Positions 27,012 through 37,300 of a stretch of DNA of 64,000 nucleotides are shown in pieces. The stretch is from Candidatus Gastranaerophilales bacterium. Its GTDB lineage: Bacteria; Cyanobacteriota; Vampirovibrionia; Gastranaerophilales; Gastranaerophilaceae. Location: NCBI GenBank assembly GCA_944327275.1, contig CALVHB010000040.1:62001-126000 (forward strand), in the 5' to 3' direction. The notes beneath the pieces are model-generated. The model did no database searches, was not told where the DNA came from, and saw only the letters and a list, made by a program, of their open reading frames with translations. A program made the position numbers and the translations under genes. Within the stretch, counting starts at the first letter, position 1. Each line of letters opens with the position of its first letter.

Positions 27012-28160
27012 TTATTTTTTCTTCGCTTCTGCTTTATTTTTAATTTCTTTTGCAGTTTCTGCACTATTTTTTACAGATTCATCAACTTGTTTTTTTACTT
27101 GACTTGGATCATATTCAGGGTTTAGGTATTCAATTTTAGCATTTTTCTTCAATGATTCTGTCAAATTGTCAATAGCTTCAAGTTGTCTTTGGTTTTCTAA
27201 GTAACCTTTGATGTTTGCTTTTGCTTTTTCAAAAGGAGTTTGACCTGCAGCAGCTCTGTCTGTAACCATTATGATATGATATCCATATTGAGTTTTTACA
27301 GGTTTTTCAGAAATTGTGTTTGGCTTCATAGAGAAAGCTGCCTTAGAAAATTCAGGAACCATTTCTTTTGCAGTGAAGAATCCTAAATCTCCGCCCTTAA
27401 CTGCAGATGTTGTATCTTCAGAATTTTCTTTCGCTAATTTAGCAAATAATGAAGGATCTTTTTTTACTTCTGCTAACAACTGATTAGCTTTAGCTTCTTT
27501 AGCTTTTATTTCTTCATTTACTTTTGCTTTAATTGCAGCTTCATCAAGATTTTTATTTTTTTCATCTGATTTTATGATTTCTTTAATTTCTTGAGGGTTT
27601 ACTGAAATCAAGATATGAGATGCTCTAACTTTATCAGGATATTTGAATTTGTCGATATTTTTGTTGTAGAAATTTTTTGCATCAGCATCAGATACTGCAG
27701 GAACACCCAATTCTTTTGCAAGTTTTTTCATTTTAACTTCTTCTTTCAAATCTTTTCTGAAATCAGAGTTTGAAACACCGTGTTCTTTTAATAATGTATT
27801 TAATTGTTCTTTTGAACCCAGTTTATCAACTATTTCTTTTATTGCATCGTCAACATCTTTATTTGTAACTTTAATTCCTCTTTTTTCAATTTCTGCATTC
27901 AAAAGTGTTTTAACAATAAGTTCGTTAATAACTCTATCTTTTATTAAAAGATAAATAAAGCTATTTTTATCTTTTTTTACGTCGATTCCCATAGCTGCAA
28001 GCATTCCGCCGCTTGATTGTTTGTCAAAAAGTTGATCAAACTGAGCTTGAGTAATTGTTTGGTCATTAACCTTTATAATTGCTTCTTGAGATTTTAGACC
28101 GCATCCGGCAAACAATACAGCAGAAACTGCTAATGTTGCCAATAACTTTTTACCTTTCAT
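27012..28160 (-). CDS. PpiC-type peptidyl-prolyl isomerase lipoprotein (PrsA/SurA-like foldase)
   Basis: This 382-residue foldase has a lipoprotein signal (lipobox LFAGC). A SurA-like N-terminal helical domain is followed by a parvulin domain (about residues 175-310, KVRASHILIS ... GGDLGFFTAKEMVPEFSKAA ... TQYGYHIIMV). A Lys/Ala-rich C-terminal tail ends the protein. It probably folds secreted proteins at the membrane surface. AAGGAG precedes the ATG. It lies 35 bases downstream of mfd on the same strand, so the two are likely co-transcribed. Confidence 0.92.
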   Translation of the reverse strand: MKGKKLLATLAVSAVLFAGCGLKSQEAIIKVNDQTITQAQFDQLFDKQSSGGMLAAMGIDVKKDKNSFIYLLIKDRVINELIVKTLLNAEIEKRGIKVTNKDVDDAIKEIVDKLGSKEQLNTLLKEHGVSNSDFRKDLKEEVKMKKLAKELGVPAVSDADAKNFYNKNIDKFKYPDKVRASHILISVNPQEIKEIIKSDEKNKNLDEAAIKAKVNEEIKAKEAKANQLLAEVKKDPSLFAKLAKENSEDTTSAVKGGDLGFFTAKEMVPEFSKAAFSMKPNTISEKPVKTQYGYHIIMVTDRAAAGQTPFEKAKANIKGYLENQRQLEAIDNLTESLKKNAKIEYLNPEYDPSQVKKQVDESVKNSAETAKEIKNKAEAKKK

Positions 28161-28195
28161 GATTTCTCCTTTTTTTTATGTTCTCTCTTTATTGT

Positions 28196-31100
28196 TTATG
28201 CAAATTCATTGCGAGTCTTGTTTATATAATAAAACAAATCAATCAAAATGTTAAATACTTCATTAAAGTTTATATAAGAATTGTTTAATAATAGTATAGA
28301 ATTTCCGTCTTGGCAAGATTTTGGAGCAAGCGTAAATTTTATTCTTTTAAGAATTTCAGAAGGTAGTTTTTGTTGAATTATTTTCCATTCTGCCTGCAGG
28401 TAAGGAGTATATATTCTTATGTTATTATCAGTTTCTCTTATAAGTGTAATTTTTGCTTCGGTAGCAGCAAGTCTTATTCTGATTAGTTTTATTAGATTTT
28501 CAACACTTTCTGGAGGTTTAGCAAAGCGATCTTTCCATTCCTCAGTAATATAATCCAGCTCAATTTCGGATTTTACATCCGCAAGTCGTTTATATTCGAT
28601 CATTTTTTGATCAGCAGAACCTACCCATTCATCAGGAATAAATGCAGTAACATTTATATCAACTATTGTAGGTTGAGAGTTATCGACAGTATTTCCTTGA
28701 AGTTCTTGTACTGTTTCTTCAAGTAATTGACAATATGTATCAAATCCCACATTTACCATATGTCCGTGTTGTTTAGTTCCGAGTATATTTCCAACTCCAC
28801 GGATTTCTACGTCTCTCATTGCAATTTGGTATCCGCTGCCAAGGGTTGTAAATTCTTTTATAGCTTTTAGTCTTTGAATTGCATCTTTCGTGATTTCTTT
28901 TGATTTGGTGTAGAAACAATAGCAATATGCTTGTCTTTGAGAACGGCCGACTCTTCCTCTTAGTTGATAAAGTTGAGCAAGTCCGAACTTGTCTGCATTA
29001 TGAATAATCATTGTATTGGCGTTAGGTATATCAATTCCGTTTTCAATAATCGTAGTAGCAAGTAAAATGTCGTATTCTTGATTAGCAAAATCTACTATAA
29101 CTTTTTCCAATGTTTTTTCATCCATTTGACCGTGTCCTATTGCAATGCGTGCATTTGGAACAAGTTTTTGTAGTTGCATTCTAAATTCATCAATAGTCTC
29201 AACGCGATTGTAAAGATAAAATACTTGCCCTTCTCTATCAAGTTCGTGAGTAATTGCATTTTTTACCGTATTTTCATTCCATTCTCCAACAAAAGTTTTT
29301 ATAGGAAGTCTATTTTTTGGAGGAGTATTAATTATAGACATATCTTTTATTCCAGATAATGACATATAAAGTGTTCTTGGAATAGGAGTTGCAGACATTG
29401 TAATTATATCAATATTTTCTCTTAGAGTTTTAAGTTTTTCTTTGTGTCTCACTCCAAATCGATGTTCTTCATCAATTACAAGTAAGCCCAAATCTTTGAA
29501 AATTATTCCATCTTGTAAAAGCCTGTGTGTACCTATCACAACATCACATTCTCCAGTTGCAAGATGTTTAATAGTCTCTTTTTGTTCTTTAGATGATCTA
29601 AAGCGTGATAACAATTCTACATTTACCCCAAAAGGTTTAAACCTTTCAGATATTGTCTGGAAGTGTTGTAATGCAAGTATTGTTGTTGGAACTACTACAG
29701 CTACTTGTTTCCCGGATGTAACAGCTTTGAATATTCCTCTCATCGCGACTTCTGTTTTTCCAAATCCAACATCCCCGCAGATAAGTCGATCCATTGGCTG
29801 TTCACTTTCCATATCTGCTTTGACGTCATTTATAGCTTTCATTTGATCCGGAGTTTCGGTGTATTCAAAAGCTTCTTCCATTTCTACTTGCCAAGTTGTA
29901 TCAGGCAGGAATTGTATACCTTGTTTCATTTTTCTTTTTGCGTAAAGTCTTAAAAGATCATAGGCAACTTGTTCGACCTCTTTTTTTACTCTTGTTTTGG
30001 TGTTTTCCCAATCTTTTCCACCCATTCTTGAAAGTTTTGGTTTTAAAGAGCCTGAACCTCTATATCTTACAAGTAAGTTAATTTGTTCTGCAGGGATATG
30101 CAGTCTATCTTTGTTTGCATATTCAATAGTCAGATAATCTTTTAGTTGTCCGTCAATTTCTTGCTGTGAAAGACCTTTATATATTCCGACTCCGTGTACG
30201 CTATGTACAACGTATTCACCTTCTTTTATGTCATTTATATTTTCTATATATTCAGGTTTTTCTTTATAATATGACCTTTTTGCAGAAGTTACTTCTTTTG
30301 TTCTTTTATTAAATAATTCTCTGTCAGTAAGTATTATGGTTTTAAAATCTTCCAAAATTGAGCCGGCACTTGATATATTTTCGTTGTACTCAACATTGAA
30401 AATGTTTCTTTCTCCAAGTATTTCTTTTACTCTTTCAGGATAATCAGTTGCGATTATTATTCTGTAATCTTGTTTTGATTTAATATAGTTTGCGATATCA
30501 TCAAGATTTGCTCCGAAATTCTGAACAGGTTGAGAGTTAAATTCAATAATTTCATCCATTTCACTGTCAATGAAATTGTTCATCGCTACTTTTACAAAAC
30601 CTGCACTTTTTTGAATAAAATCTTCAAAAGGTATATGATTTCTATCTTTTAGTTCAATATTAAGTCCTAATTTTAAATTTTCCTGTATTTGTTCTTCATA
30701 ATTTTTATCCAAATATTCGTATTTTGCGTACAATTCTGATGTCTCATCAAATACAAGAATGTAATCTTTAAAATAGTCAAGAATTCCGATAAAATTGTTG
30801 TTAAAATAACTTTGGTATACATCAATCCCTTCGAAGTATCCTTCCTCATCTTCTTTTTTTATGCAATCAGGAATATCGTTTTTAATCGTAAATTTATACA
30901 TTGGCATTATTTTGGCTTTTTTAATTTTTTCAATAGACTTTTGTGTCTCGTTGTTAAAGTATCTGATGTCAACGATTTCATCTCCCCAAAGTTCTATTCT
31001 TACAGCATTTTTATCCAGAGAAAATATATCAATAATATCTCCTCTAATGCTGAATTCTCCAATGTCACTAACCATAGTTGCTCTTTTATAACCAAGGTCT

Positions 31101-31552
31101 ATAAATTTTTGAGATAAATCCTTTATATTGATTTCGTCTCCCACAGAAAATACTAGAGAGTTTTCATTGTAAAAGTTTTCCGTCGGGAATTTTTCAAGTA
31201 GTGTTTTTACAGGGGCAATTACTACTTCAGGTTTTTCGAATAATATTCTCACTTGTTCAGCATAATCGTATTTGTTCGGAGACACACTTTCATACATTGA
31301 AATGTTTTGAAAAGGTATTAATTCTGACTTGACTCCGTATGCTTTTTTTAAATCATTCTGATACTTTAGTGCATTCTGTTCAGTAGATGTGATAAAAAGG
31401 ATTTTTTTATCAGTAATTTTCTTTATTTTTTGTATTAGTAAAAGTCTTAACAGAGTAGTAAGCCCTGTCACTGCAAATGAAAAAGATTTAGCAAGGCACT
31501 TCTCAAATATAGCATAATTTGGGTCATTTTCAGGACTTTTTACTGTAAACAT
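28196..31552 (-). CDS. mfd: Transcription-repair coupling factor
   Basis: Mfd removes RNA polymerase stalled at DNA lesions and recruits UvrA. The 1118-residue protein has the UvrB-homology region at the N-terminus. The RNAP-interacting domain starts near GEYVVHSVHGVGIYKG. The RecG-like helicase has Walker A ICGDVGFGKTEVA and DEEH box VIDEEHRFG, followed by SATPIPRTLYMSLSG. The TRCF C-terminal domain comes last. The length is normal. The start lacks a Shine-Dalgarno site and has a TGA-TAAAAT box 6 bases before the ATG. Confidence 0.97.
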   Translation of the reverse strand: MFTVKSPENDPNYAIFEKCLAKSFSFAVTGLTTLLRLLLIQKIKKITDKKILFITSTEQNALKYQNDLKKAYGVKSELIPFQNISMYESVSPNKYDYAEQVRILFEKPEVVIAPVKTLLEKFPTENFYNENSLVFSVGDEINIKDLSQKFIDLGYKRATMVSDIGEFSIRGDIIDIFSLDKNAVRIELWGDEIVDIRYFNNETQKSIEKIKKAKIMPMYKFTIKNDIPDCIKKEDEEGYFEGIDVYQSYFNNNFIGILDYFKDYILVFDETSELYAKYEYLDKNYEEQIQENLKLGLNIELKDRNHIPFEDFIQKSAGFVKVAMNNFIDSEMDEIIEFNSQPVQNFGANLDDIANYIKSKQDYRIIIATDYPERVKEILGERNIFNVEYNENISSAGSILEDFKTIILTDRELFNKRTKEVTSAKRSYYKEKPEYIENINDIKEGEYVVHSVHGVGIYKGLSQQEIDGQLKDYLTIEYANKDRLHIPAEQINLLVRYRGSGSLKPKLSRMGGKDWENTKTRVKKEVEQVAYDLLRLYAKRKMKQGIQFLPDTTWQVEMEEAFEYTETPDQMKAINDVKADMESEQPMDRLICGDVGFGKTEVAMRGIFKAVTSGKQVAVVVPTTILALQHFQTISERFKPFGVNVELLSRFRSSKEQKETIKHLATGECDVVIGTHRLLQDGIIFKDLGLLVIDEEHRFGVRHKEKLKTLRENIDIITMSATPIPRTLYMSLSGIKDMSIINTPPKNRLPIKTFVGEWNENTVKNAITHELDREGQVFYLYNRVETIDEFRMQLQKLVPNARIAIGHGQMDEKTLEKVIVDFANQEYDILLATTIIENGIDIPNANTMIIHNADKFGLAQLYQLRGRVGRSQRQAYCYCFYTKSKEITKDAIQRLKAIKEFTTLGSGYQIAMRDVEIRGVGNILGTKQHGHMVNVGFDTYCQLLEETVQELQGNTVDNSQPTIVDINVTAFIPDEWVGSADQKMIEYKRLADVKSEIELDYITEEWKDRFAKPPESVENLIKLIRIRLAATEAKITLIRETDNNIRIYTPYLQAEWKIIQQKLPSEILKRIKFTLAPKSCQDGNSILLLNNSYINFNEVFNILIDLFYYINKTRNEFA

Positions 31553-31558
31553 AGGTAT

Positions 31559-31567
31559 ATTTTATCA
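31559..31567 (-). promoter_or_regulatory. Extended -10 box of mfd, likely leaderless start
   Basis: On the minus strand TGATAAAAT is followed by ATACCT and then the ATG, a 6-base gap with no room for a ribosome site. Confidence 0.5.
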
Positions 31568-31580
31568 TAATATAAAAATA

Positions 31581-31612
31581 AAAAAACTCCCGAAGATTCA
31601 GGAGTTTTTTTA
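31581..31612. terminator. Terminator between mfd and the murA operon
   Basis: ACTCC/GGAGT with an interior GAA/TTC pairing is flanked by A and T runs. It ends the minus-strand gene at 31614. Confidence 0.75.
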
Positions 31613-31613
31613 T

Positions 31614-31958
31614 TTATTTAACATCTGTTTGATTTGGACTTTTATACTCAATTCCCATTTCTTTAAGAGTTCTTATAAAGTTTTGGGCACAAATTTTTTG
31701 AGCTTCCGGAGGTACAATCCTCAAAATTTCAACTGTCTTTGATATTACCGGATCCTTGTCATACCAACGATTATTAGCATTAACCGGTTTTACCATTGCG
31801 TAAAATTTATCGATAGTTTCTTTTGAGACTTTTTCTTCTATTTTTTGCAGAAAAATCTCCGCTTGAGCTCTTAATTCTGTTTGATAATTTCTTAAAAGCT
31901 CAATTACTTCAAGTAATAAAGGATCATGATCGTACCAGCGTTTGTAAGCAGGTGTCAT
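31614..31958 (-). CDS. Duplicated W-Y-D-x-D-P protein coupled to murA
   Basis: This 114-residue protein consists of two related halves: RWYDHDPLLLEVIELLR at residues 7-23 and RWYDKDPVISKTVEILR at 64-80, a 57-residue period. There is no signal peptide or membrane segment. Its ATG overlaps the murA stop (TAATG), so translation is coupled to murA. I do not recognise a named family and the function is unknown. A role linked to wall synthesis would rest only on position. Confidence 0.65.
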   Translation of the reverse strand: MTPAYKRWYDHDPLLLEVIELLRNYQTELRAQAEIFLQKIEEKVSKETIDKFYAMVKPVNANNRWYDKDPVISKTVEILRIVPPEAQKICAQNFIRTLKEMGIEYKSPNQTDVK

Positions 31959-33283
31959 TAAACTAGTCCCTCCGATATATTTACTTTAGGATCAACAGTA
32001 GAAGAAATTATTTCATCATCTCTTCTTTCTATTTTTCCTCCCAACAATCTTAGCTTACTTTCAAAGTTTTCGTATCCTCTATCTATATGATGTAAGTTTT
32101 CGATTGTGGAATTTCCCTCAGCCATAAGAGCTGCGACTACAAGAGAAGCTCCTGCTCTTAGGTCACTTGCAGCCAAAGTTGCGCCTGTAAGCTTTTTAAC
32201 TCCTTTTATAATTGCGTGATTTCTGTCTTGATGAATATCAGCGCCCATACGTCTTAGTTCCGGAACTTGCATGAAACGATTTTCATACAAGCTTTCTGTA
32301 ATTATTCCTACACCGTTTGCTGTTGTTAACAAAGTCATAGCCATTGATTGCAAATCTGTAGGGAACCCAGGATATGGCTGTGTTATAAAGTTTATTGAGT
32401 TTAATCTGTTTTTACAAGATACTTCTAAAGAATTTGGCTCAATAAGTTTTATATTAGCTCCCATTTTTAACAGTTTATCTGTGAAAAATGTTAAATGAGC
32501 TGGGAATACATTTTTTATTATAGCTTTACCTTTTGTTGCAATAATTGCAGACATAAAAGTTCCGGCTTCAATTCTATCAGGTATTGTTGTGTATTCAATA
32601 GGATGAAGTTTATCTTGTTTAACTCCGTTTATAACAATTTCAGAAGTTCCCGCACCTACAACATCTGCGCCCATAGAGTTTAGGAAGTTCGCTAAATCTA
32701 CAATTTCCGGTTCTTGAGCAGCATTTTGAATTCTTGTAGAACCCTCAGCCAAAATTGAAGCTAACATAAGGTTTTCGGTTGCTCCAACTGATGGGATATC
32801 AAGATAAATATCTGTTCCAACAAGCTTTGAAGCTTTTGCATGAACGTATCCGTTTTCGATTTTAATTTTAGCACCAAGAGCTTCCAAACCTTTGATGTGA
32901 AAATCTACACGTCTTTCTCCGATTGCACAGCCGCCAGGAAGTGCAACCACTGCTTCTTTACATCTTGTTACCAATGCTCCTAAAACTATGAATGAAGCTC
33001 TCATTTTACTTACTAATTCATATTTTGCAGTCACACTGGTCAAATCAGTTGCATCAATAGTAACTGATTTCTCAATTTTGTCATATGTTGTTTTTGCTCC
33101 CAATTGCGCAATTACGTTTAACATAATTTCTACGTCAGTTAAATCAGGAACATTATAAATCTTTGTTTCACCTTTAGCTAAAAGTGCGGCTGCCATTAAC
33201 TTTAATACAGAATTCTTTGCGCCGCCGATTGAAACTTCACCTCTTAAAGGGGTACCACCTTTTATATAAAATTTATCAGTCAA
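31958..33283 (-). CDS. murA: UDP-N-acetylglucosamine 1-carboxyvinyltransferase
   Basis: MurA transfers enolpyruvate from PEP to UDP-GlcNAc, the first committed step of peptidoglycan synthesis. The catalytic cysteine is in LPGGCAIGERRVDFHIKGLE; Cys rather than Asp predicts normal fosfomycin sensitivity. Other family motifs are IKGGTPLRGEV, GGAKNSVLKLMAAALLA and DLRAGASLVVAALMAEG. I prefer TTG 33283 because AAGGTAAG lies just before it; the frame continues to TTG 33298, which sits 7 bases after a TATAAA box. It is first in a two-gene operon. Confidence 0.96.
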   Translation of the reverse strand: MTDKFYIKGGTPLRGEVSIGGAKNSVLKLMAAALLAKGETKIYNVPDLTDVEIMLNVIAQLGAKTTYDKIEKSVTIDATDLTSVTAKYELVSKMRASFIVLGALVTRCKEAVVALPGGCAIGERRVDFHIKGLEALGAKIKIENGYVHAKASKLVGTDIYLDIPSVGATENLMLASILAEGSTRIQNAAQEPEIVDLANFLNSMGADVVGAGTSEIVINGVKQDKLHPIEYTTIPDRIEAGTFMSAIIATKGKAIIKNVFPAHLTFFTDKLLKMGANIKLIEPNSLEVSCKNRLNSINFITQPYPGFPTDLQSMAMTLLTTANGVGIITESLYENRFMQVPELRRMGADIHQDRNHAIIKGVKKLTGATLAASDLRAGASLVVAALMAEGNSTIENLHHIDRGYENFESKLRLLGGKIERRDDEIISSTVDPKVNISEGLV

Positions 33284-33416
33284 TTTTCTTACCTTCAAAT
33301 AAAAATTTATATTACCTTACATTATAATAATACAATTAGAATCTATTGGTGTAAATAAGTTAAATAATGTAACGAAATTTTTAATCTGTAAATTATTAAA
33401 AAATAATAAATTTTCC

Positions 33417-33444
33417 TTGTTAATTATTATTGATAAACTATAAT
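33417..33444 (+). promoter_or_regulatory. Sigma-70-type promoter of grpE
   Basis: TTGTTA (33417-33422) and TATAAT (33439-33444) are 16 bases apart, upstream of an AAGAGG ribosome site. No CIRCE inverted repeat is present. Confidence 0.55.
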
Positions 33445-33477
33445 ATTTATATATGTAGATAGTTAAGAGGTAGAGAT

Positions 33478-34050
33478 ATGACACATAAACATCATAATAA
33501 TAATCCGTTTAAAAATACTGAAGATCTAGAGAAAGCAGCTAGCCAAGATGCTGTTGAAGAATATAAATCTTCAGAAATTTCTGAAGAGAAAAAGGATGAA
33601 ACTGAAGAATTACAAAAAAAATATGATGCTTTAAATCAGCAATATTTGAGACTTGCTGCTGATTTTGACAACTACCGAAAAAGACAAGAGCATGAAAGAG
33701 AAGAATTATTGAAATTTGGTACAGAAAATGCTTTGAAAAAGTTAATTGAAGTTTTGGACAATTTTGAACGAGGAGAAAAAGCTCTTGAGTCAGTTGAAGA
33801 TTGTCAAAAAGTTAAAGAAAGTTTTGAACTTGTTCACAAACAAGTTGTTGAAACATTAACAAAACTTGGGCTTGAAACTATTGAAACAGAAGGCAAGGAA
33901 TTTGATCCTAATTTCCATGATGCGATTATGCAGACCCCTACTTCTGAAAAGCCTGAACACACTATAATAAATGAATTACAAAAAGGATATAAAATGGGTG
34001 ATAAGGTTTTAAGACCTGCACTCGTAAATGTTGCAACTGCTGAAAACTAA
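33478..34050 (+). CDS. grpE: Nucleotide exchange factor GrpE
   Basis: GrpE releases ADP from DnaK. The 190-residue protein has an acidic, disordered N-terminus, a long coiled coil (about 40-90, QQYLRLAADFDNYRKRQEHE) and the C-terminal signature ending GYKMGDKVLRPALVNVA. AAGAGG lies 9 bases before the ATG. It is followed 67 bases later by dnaJ, with no dnaK between. Confidence 0.96.
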   Translation: MTHKHHNNNPFKNTEDLEKAASQDAVEEYKSSEISEEKKDETEELQKKYDALNQQYLRLAADFDNYRKRQEHEREELLKFGTENALKKLIEVLDNFERGEKALESVEDCQKVKESFELVHKQVVETLTKLGLETIETEGKEFDPNFHDAIMQTPTSEKPEHTIINELQKGYKMGDKVLRPALVNVATAEN

Positions 34051-34117
34051 TTTCAATTAAAGTTGTAAGAAGGATTGGAAAAATACATATACTGAGAATA
34101 GGGAAGACTATACATAA

Positions 34118-35254
34118 ATGACAGACTATTATGAAATATTAGGAGTATCTAAGGATGCTTCAAAGGATGAGATAAAATCTGCTTTCAGAAAGAAGGCAAG
34201 GACATTGCACCCCGATATCAACAAAGCTCCTGACGCAGAAGAAAAATTTAAAGAACTTGGAAAAGCTTACGAAACCTTAATGGATGACGGGAAACGTGCT
34301 ACTTATGATAGATATGGCGAAGACGGACTAAAAAATGCCGGTTTTGATACAGGAGGTCCTTTCGCTGGCGGTTTTGGAGATTTGAACGATATATTCAATT
34401 CTTTCTTTGGTGGAATGGGTGGTTTCGGTTTTGGAGGAAGACCTGATCCAAACGCTCCTGTTGAAGGTGACGATTTAAGATTGGATATAGAAATTGATTT
34501 TGAACAGGCAGTATTTGGATGTGAAAAGGAAATTAAGTTTGATCATTTAGAAAACTGCCCTTCTTGCGGCGAAACAGGAGCTGCTAAAGGCTCAAAACCT
34601 GTTACCTGTCCGACTTGCCATGGTACAGGTCAAGTTCAGCAAGTTACAAGAACACCTTTAGGTTCTTTTGCTCAAATTGTTACTTGTCCTGATTGTCACG
34701 GTAAAGGTCAGAAAATTTCTACTCCTTGTAGTGATTGTAAAGGACAGGGAAAAATTCAGAAGGAAAAGAAAATTAACATAAAAATTCCTGCAGGTGTAGA
34801 TAATATGTCAAAAATCAGAGTCTCAGGAGAAGGTGACGCCGGTACAAACGGTGGACCAGCAGGAGATTTGTATGTTGTATTGCATGTAAAACCTTCAGAT
34901 TATTTCAAACGCGAAGGTAACAATGTATATTCTCGTTTGGATATTACACCGGCCCAAGCTGCTTTGGGGGACGAGGTTGTTGTTAAAACTCTTGACGGAG
35001 AACAAAAAATTACGATACAGGCAGGAGTTCAAAGCGGTAATTCAATAAAAATTAAGAATGCTGGAATACCGTATATTCAAAGACCTTCTCAAAGAGGGGA
35101 TCATGTTGTAATAGTTGCGGTGAAAACACCAACTAAGTTGTCTGATGAAGAAAGAAATTTATACAGACGTTTGTATGAAATTCAAAATAACAAAAAAGCT
35201 CAAACTCAGACATCAATTATGGATAAAGTTAAGGGAGTATTTAATAATGCGTAA
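34118..35254 (+). CDS. dnaJ: Chaperone DnaJ (Hsp40)
   Basis: DnaJ delivers substrates to DnaK and stimulates its ATPase. The J domain (residues 1-70) includes the HPD motif in TLHPDINK. It is followed by a Gly/Phe-rich linker, four CxxC zinc repeats ([32 protein letters not shown]) and the C-terminal substrate domains. At 378 residues it is a full-length type I DnaJ. Its stop overlaps the next gene by 8 bases. Confidence 0.97.
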   Translation: MTDYYEILGVSKDASKDEIKSAFRKKARTLHPDINKAPDAEEKFKELGKAYETLMDDGKRATYDRYGEDGLKNAGFDTGGPFAGGFGDLNDIFNSFFGGMGGFGFGGRPDPNAPVEGDDLRLDIEIDFEQAVFGCEKEIKFDHLENCPSCGETGAAKGSKPVTCPTCHGTGQVQQVTRTPLGSFAQIVTCPDCHGKGQKISTPCSDCKGQGKIQKEKKINIKIPAGVDNMSKIRVSGEGDAGTNGGPAGDLYVVLHVKPSDYFKREGNNVYSRLDITPAQAALGDEVVVKTLDGEQKITIQAGVQSGNSIKIKNAGIPYIQRPSQRGDHVVIVAVKTPTKLSDEERNLYRRLYEIQNNKKAQTQTSIMDKVKGVFNNA

Positions 35255-36689
35255 ACTGATTGCTTGTTTAGGAATTATGTTGATAACATCTACAGCTTCT
35301 ATAGCTGCAACGGTTCCTGAAAATATTCAGAAATACGTTAAAAACGATTTCCCAAAAACAACATTTAGATTTGACGGGGTTGTAATTTTGCCTGACGGGA
35401 CTGTTTATTTACCTTTATTCCCTGCAAAAATTTTAAACCCTGAAAGTATTACTTTGAAACAGACTTATCCTGCAGGCAAGAAATTGTCGGAAAAGCCCAA
35501 TGTTATTGTCTTCAACAACGACTTTGTATTGCTGAAAGTTTTGACAGATACGAATGGAAACAAAACAATTTATAAGATGGCAAATCCTCCGCTGGAAGTT
35601 CGTAACGGTCTTTTGCCTCAAGATATGCTAGTGCCGAAAGGTTTGGTTATTCCTGAAAATCTTAAGTCTATAGTTGGAAATTTAGAAATAAAAACAGTTA
35701 ATGATCCCGGAATTCGTGTAGAGAGTTCAAAACCTGTAGTAACACAACTTTCCGGTTCTACATTGAAGACATTGGCTCAAATTCCACAATTAAAAAATAA
35801 AAATTTCTATGTATCATCCCCATATTCAAAAAATATTCAAGTTTTGAATTTGGGCGCAAAAACTCCTGAGTATTCTTTGGCTCAGACTAATGTCCCAATT
35901 GATATGAAGGCATTTGATGATAAATTTTTATTAGTATCGGCTTATGAAAAGCCATCTGTTGATGTGATTTCACTAGCTGACGATCAGATTATTAAACAGA
36001 TTTATACAAAGACTCAGCCTGATGAAATTTTGATTGATAAGAATAAGAATATTGCTTATATTTCGAGTTCAGAAGATTCAAGCATATATACTGTAAACCT
36101 TGAAACTATGACTCTTTCAAAACAAATAAAAATTACTGGGATGTGTGAGAAACTCACTTTGTCAGGAGATGGTACAAAATTGTTTTATTATGATAAAAAA
36201 ACTCGTGATATCTGGGCAATAGAGTTGGATAATAATTATTTACTTAAAGAAATTGGCAAATTCCCTAATGTATCAAAAATAGGGTTTACGAATAACAAAG
36301 TTTATGTAACAAGCAGAACCAAAAATCGTTTGGCAATAATTGACTACCAGACTATAGGTTTGATTGCTGAAATTGAAATATGTGAAAAACCTATAGATAT
36401 GCTTGCTTTCAATGACAAGTTGTTTATTCTTGGGGCTGGTGATAATTCTATACAGATTTTAAACACCAAAACTGATCAGATTACAGATTCAATATATTTG
36501 AATACAAATGGTTTTTCTACTAAGATATATCGCATTGAAGGAACGAATATTGCTTTAATTACCGATACAAAAGCTTCATTATATACAGTTTTTGATTTGG
36601 GTATGAACAAAGTTATAAAATCAGTTCCTATAGATGTTCCAGCAAGTGCTATAGTTGTTACAGAAAAGGTAAAGAAGATTAATAAATGA
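35247..36689 (+). CDS. Secreted beta-propeller (YVTN-like) protein
   Basis: The signal peptide ([21 protein letters not shown]) is followed by an unassigned domain to about residue 170. A series of propeller blades then has recurring patterns such as [35 protein letters not shown] and [17 protein letters not shown]. Such propellers usually serve as binding scaffolds. ATG 35247, inside the end of dnaJ and with AAGGGAGT upstream, is far better than the longer frame from 35145. It overlaps the following methyltransferase by 4 bases (ATGA). Confidence 0.8.
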   Translation: MRKLIACLGIMLITSTASIAATVPENIQKYVKNDFPKTTFRFDGVVILPDGTVYLPLFPAKILNPESITLKQTYPAGKKLSEKPNVIVFNNDFVLLKVLTDTNGNKTIYKMANPPLEVRNGLLPQDMLVPKGLVIPENLKSIVGNLEIKTVNDPGIRVESSKPVVTQLSGSTLKTLAQIPQLKNKNFYVSSPYSKNIQVLNLGAKTPEYSLAQTNVPIDMKAFDDKFLLVSAYEKPSVDVISLADDQIIKQIYTKTQPDEILIDKNKNIAYISSSEDSSIYTVNLETMTLSKQIKITGMCEKLTLSGDGTKLFYYDKKTRDIWAIELDNNYLLKEIGKFPNVSKIGFTNNKVYVTSRTKNRLAIIDYQTIGLIAEIEICEKPIDMLAFNDKLFILGAGDNSIQILNTKTDQITDSIYLNTNGFSTKIYRIEGTNIALITDTKASLYTVFDLGMNKVIKSVPIDVPASAIVVTEKVKKINK

Positions 36690-37255
36690 TGAAATATTTT
36701 GATGAAAAGACCGAAAACATTCTTGAGAGTTTGGAAGCTACACAAAAAGAATTCTGGAATATATCTCGTGTAACTGCAGAATTTTTATACAATTTCATAA
36801 AATCTGAGAATGCTAAAAATGTATTGGAAGTTGGAACTTCTAACGGATATTCAGGAATTTGGTTAGGAAAAGCTGTTAAGGAAACAGGAGGAAACCTTAC
36901 TACTATTGAGTTTTGGGATAAAAGATTGGATATCGCAAAGGTGAATTTTAAGGAATGCGGAGTCGATGATGTAATTACAACTTTAAAAGGCTCTGCTTTA
37001 GATTTACTGAATGAGTTGCCTGATGATTTTGTAATTGATTTTGCTTTTGTAGATGCAAATAAAGGTGAATACATAAAATATTTTGAAATAATTGACAAAC
37101 ATTTACGAAAAGGCGGTATTATTGCTTGTGATAATGTTTTGTCTCATGAAGCTAAATGCAAACCATATATTGACGCAATAAATTCTAATCCTAATTATGA
37201 AAATGTTATTTTACCATTTCCTGCAGGTTTGTCATTAGGACGTAAGATAAAATAG
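36686..37255 (+). CDS. Class I SAM-dependent O-methyltransferase (family 3)
   Basis: This 189-residue enzyme has the family-3 O-methyltransferase pattern: SAM motif I as VLEVGTSNGYSGIWLG, an acidic loop TIEFWD, FAFVDANKGEYIKYFE and the metal-binding-like IIACDNVLSHEA. Members methylate small catechol-like or carboxyl acceptors; the substrate here is unknown. ATG 36686 overlaps the preceding stop (ATGA), showing translational coupling. Confidence 0.87.
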   Translation: MMKYFDEKTENILESLEATQKEFWNISRVTAEFLYNFIKSENAKNVLEVGTSNGYSGIWLGKAVKETGGNLTTIEFWDKRLDIAKVNFKECGVDDVITTLKGSALDLLNELPDDFVIDFAFVDANKGEYIKYFEIIDKHLRKGGIIACDNVLSHEAKCKPYIDAINSNPNYENVILPFPAGLSLGRKIK

Positions 37256-37283
37256 ATATTATTTAAATCTATTAATTAAATTA

Positions 37284-37300
37284 TGGTATAATAATTTTTA
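37284..37300 (+). promoter_or_regulatory. Extended -10 box of ruvC, likely leaderless start
   Basis: TGGTATAAT (TATAAT at 37287-37292) is followed by 7 bases and then the ruvC ATG. The gap holds no Shine-Dalgarno sequence. Confidence 0.55.

Noticed and set aside
29442-30081. Several plus-strand frames of 60-134 codons
   Set aside because: They are antisense to the conserved helicase part of mfd.
35145-35246. Upstream extension of the beta-propeller gene
   Set aside because: It lies in another frame of dnaJ; ATG 35247 gives a clean signal peptide and a good ribosome site.
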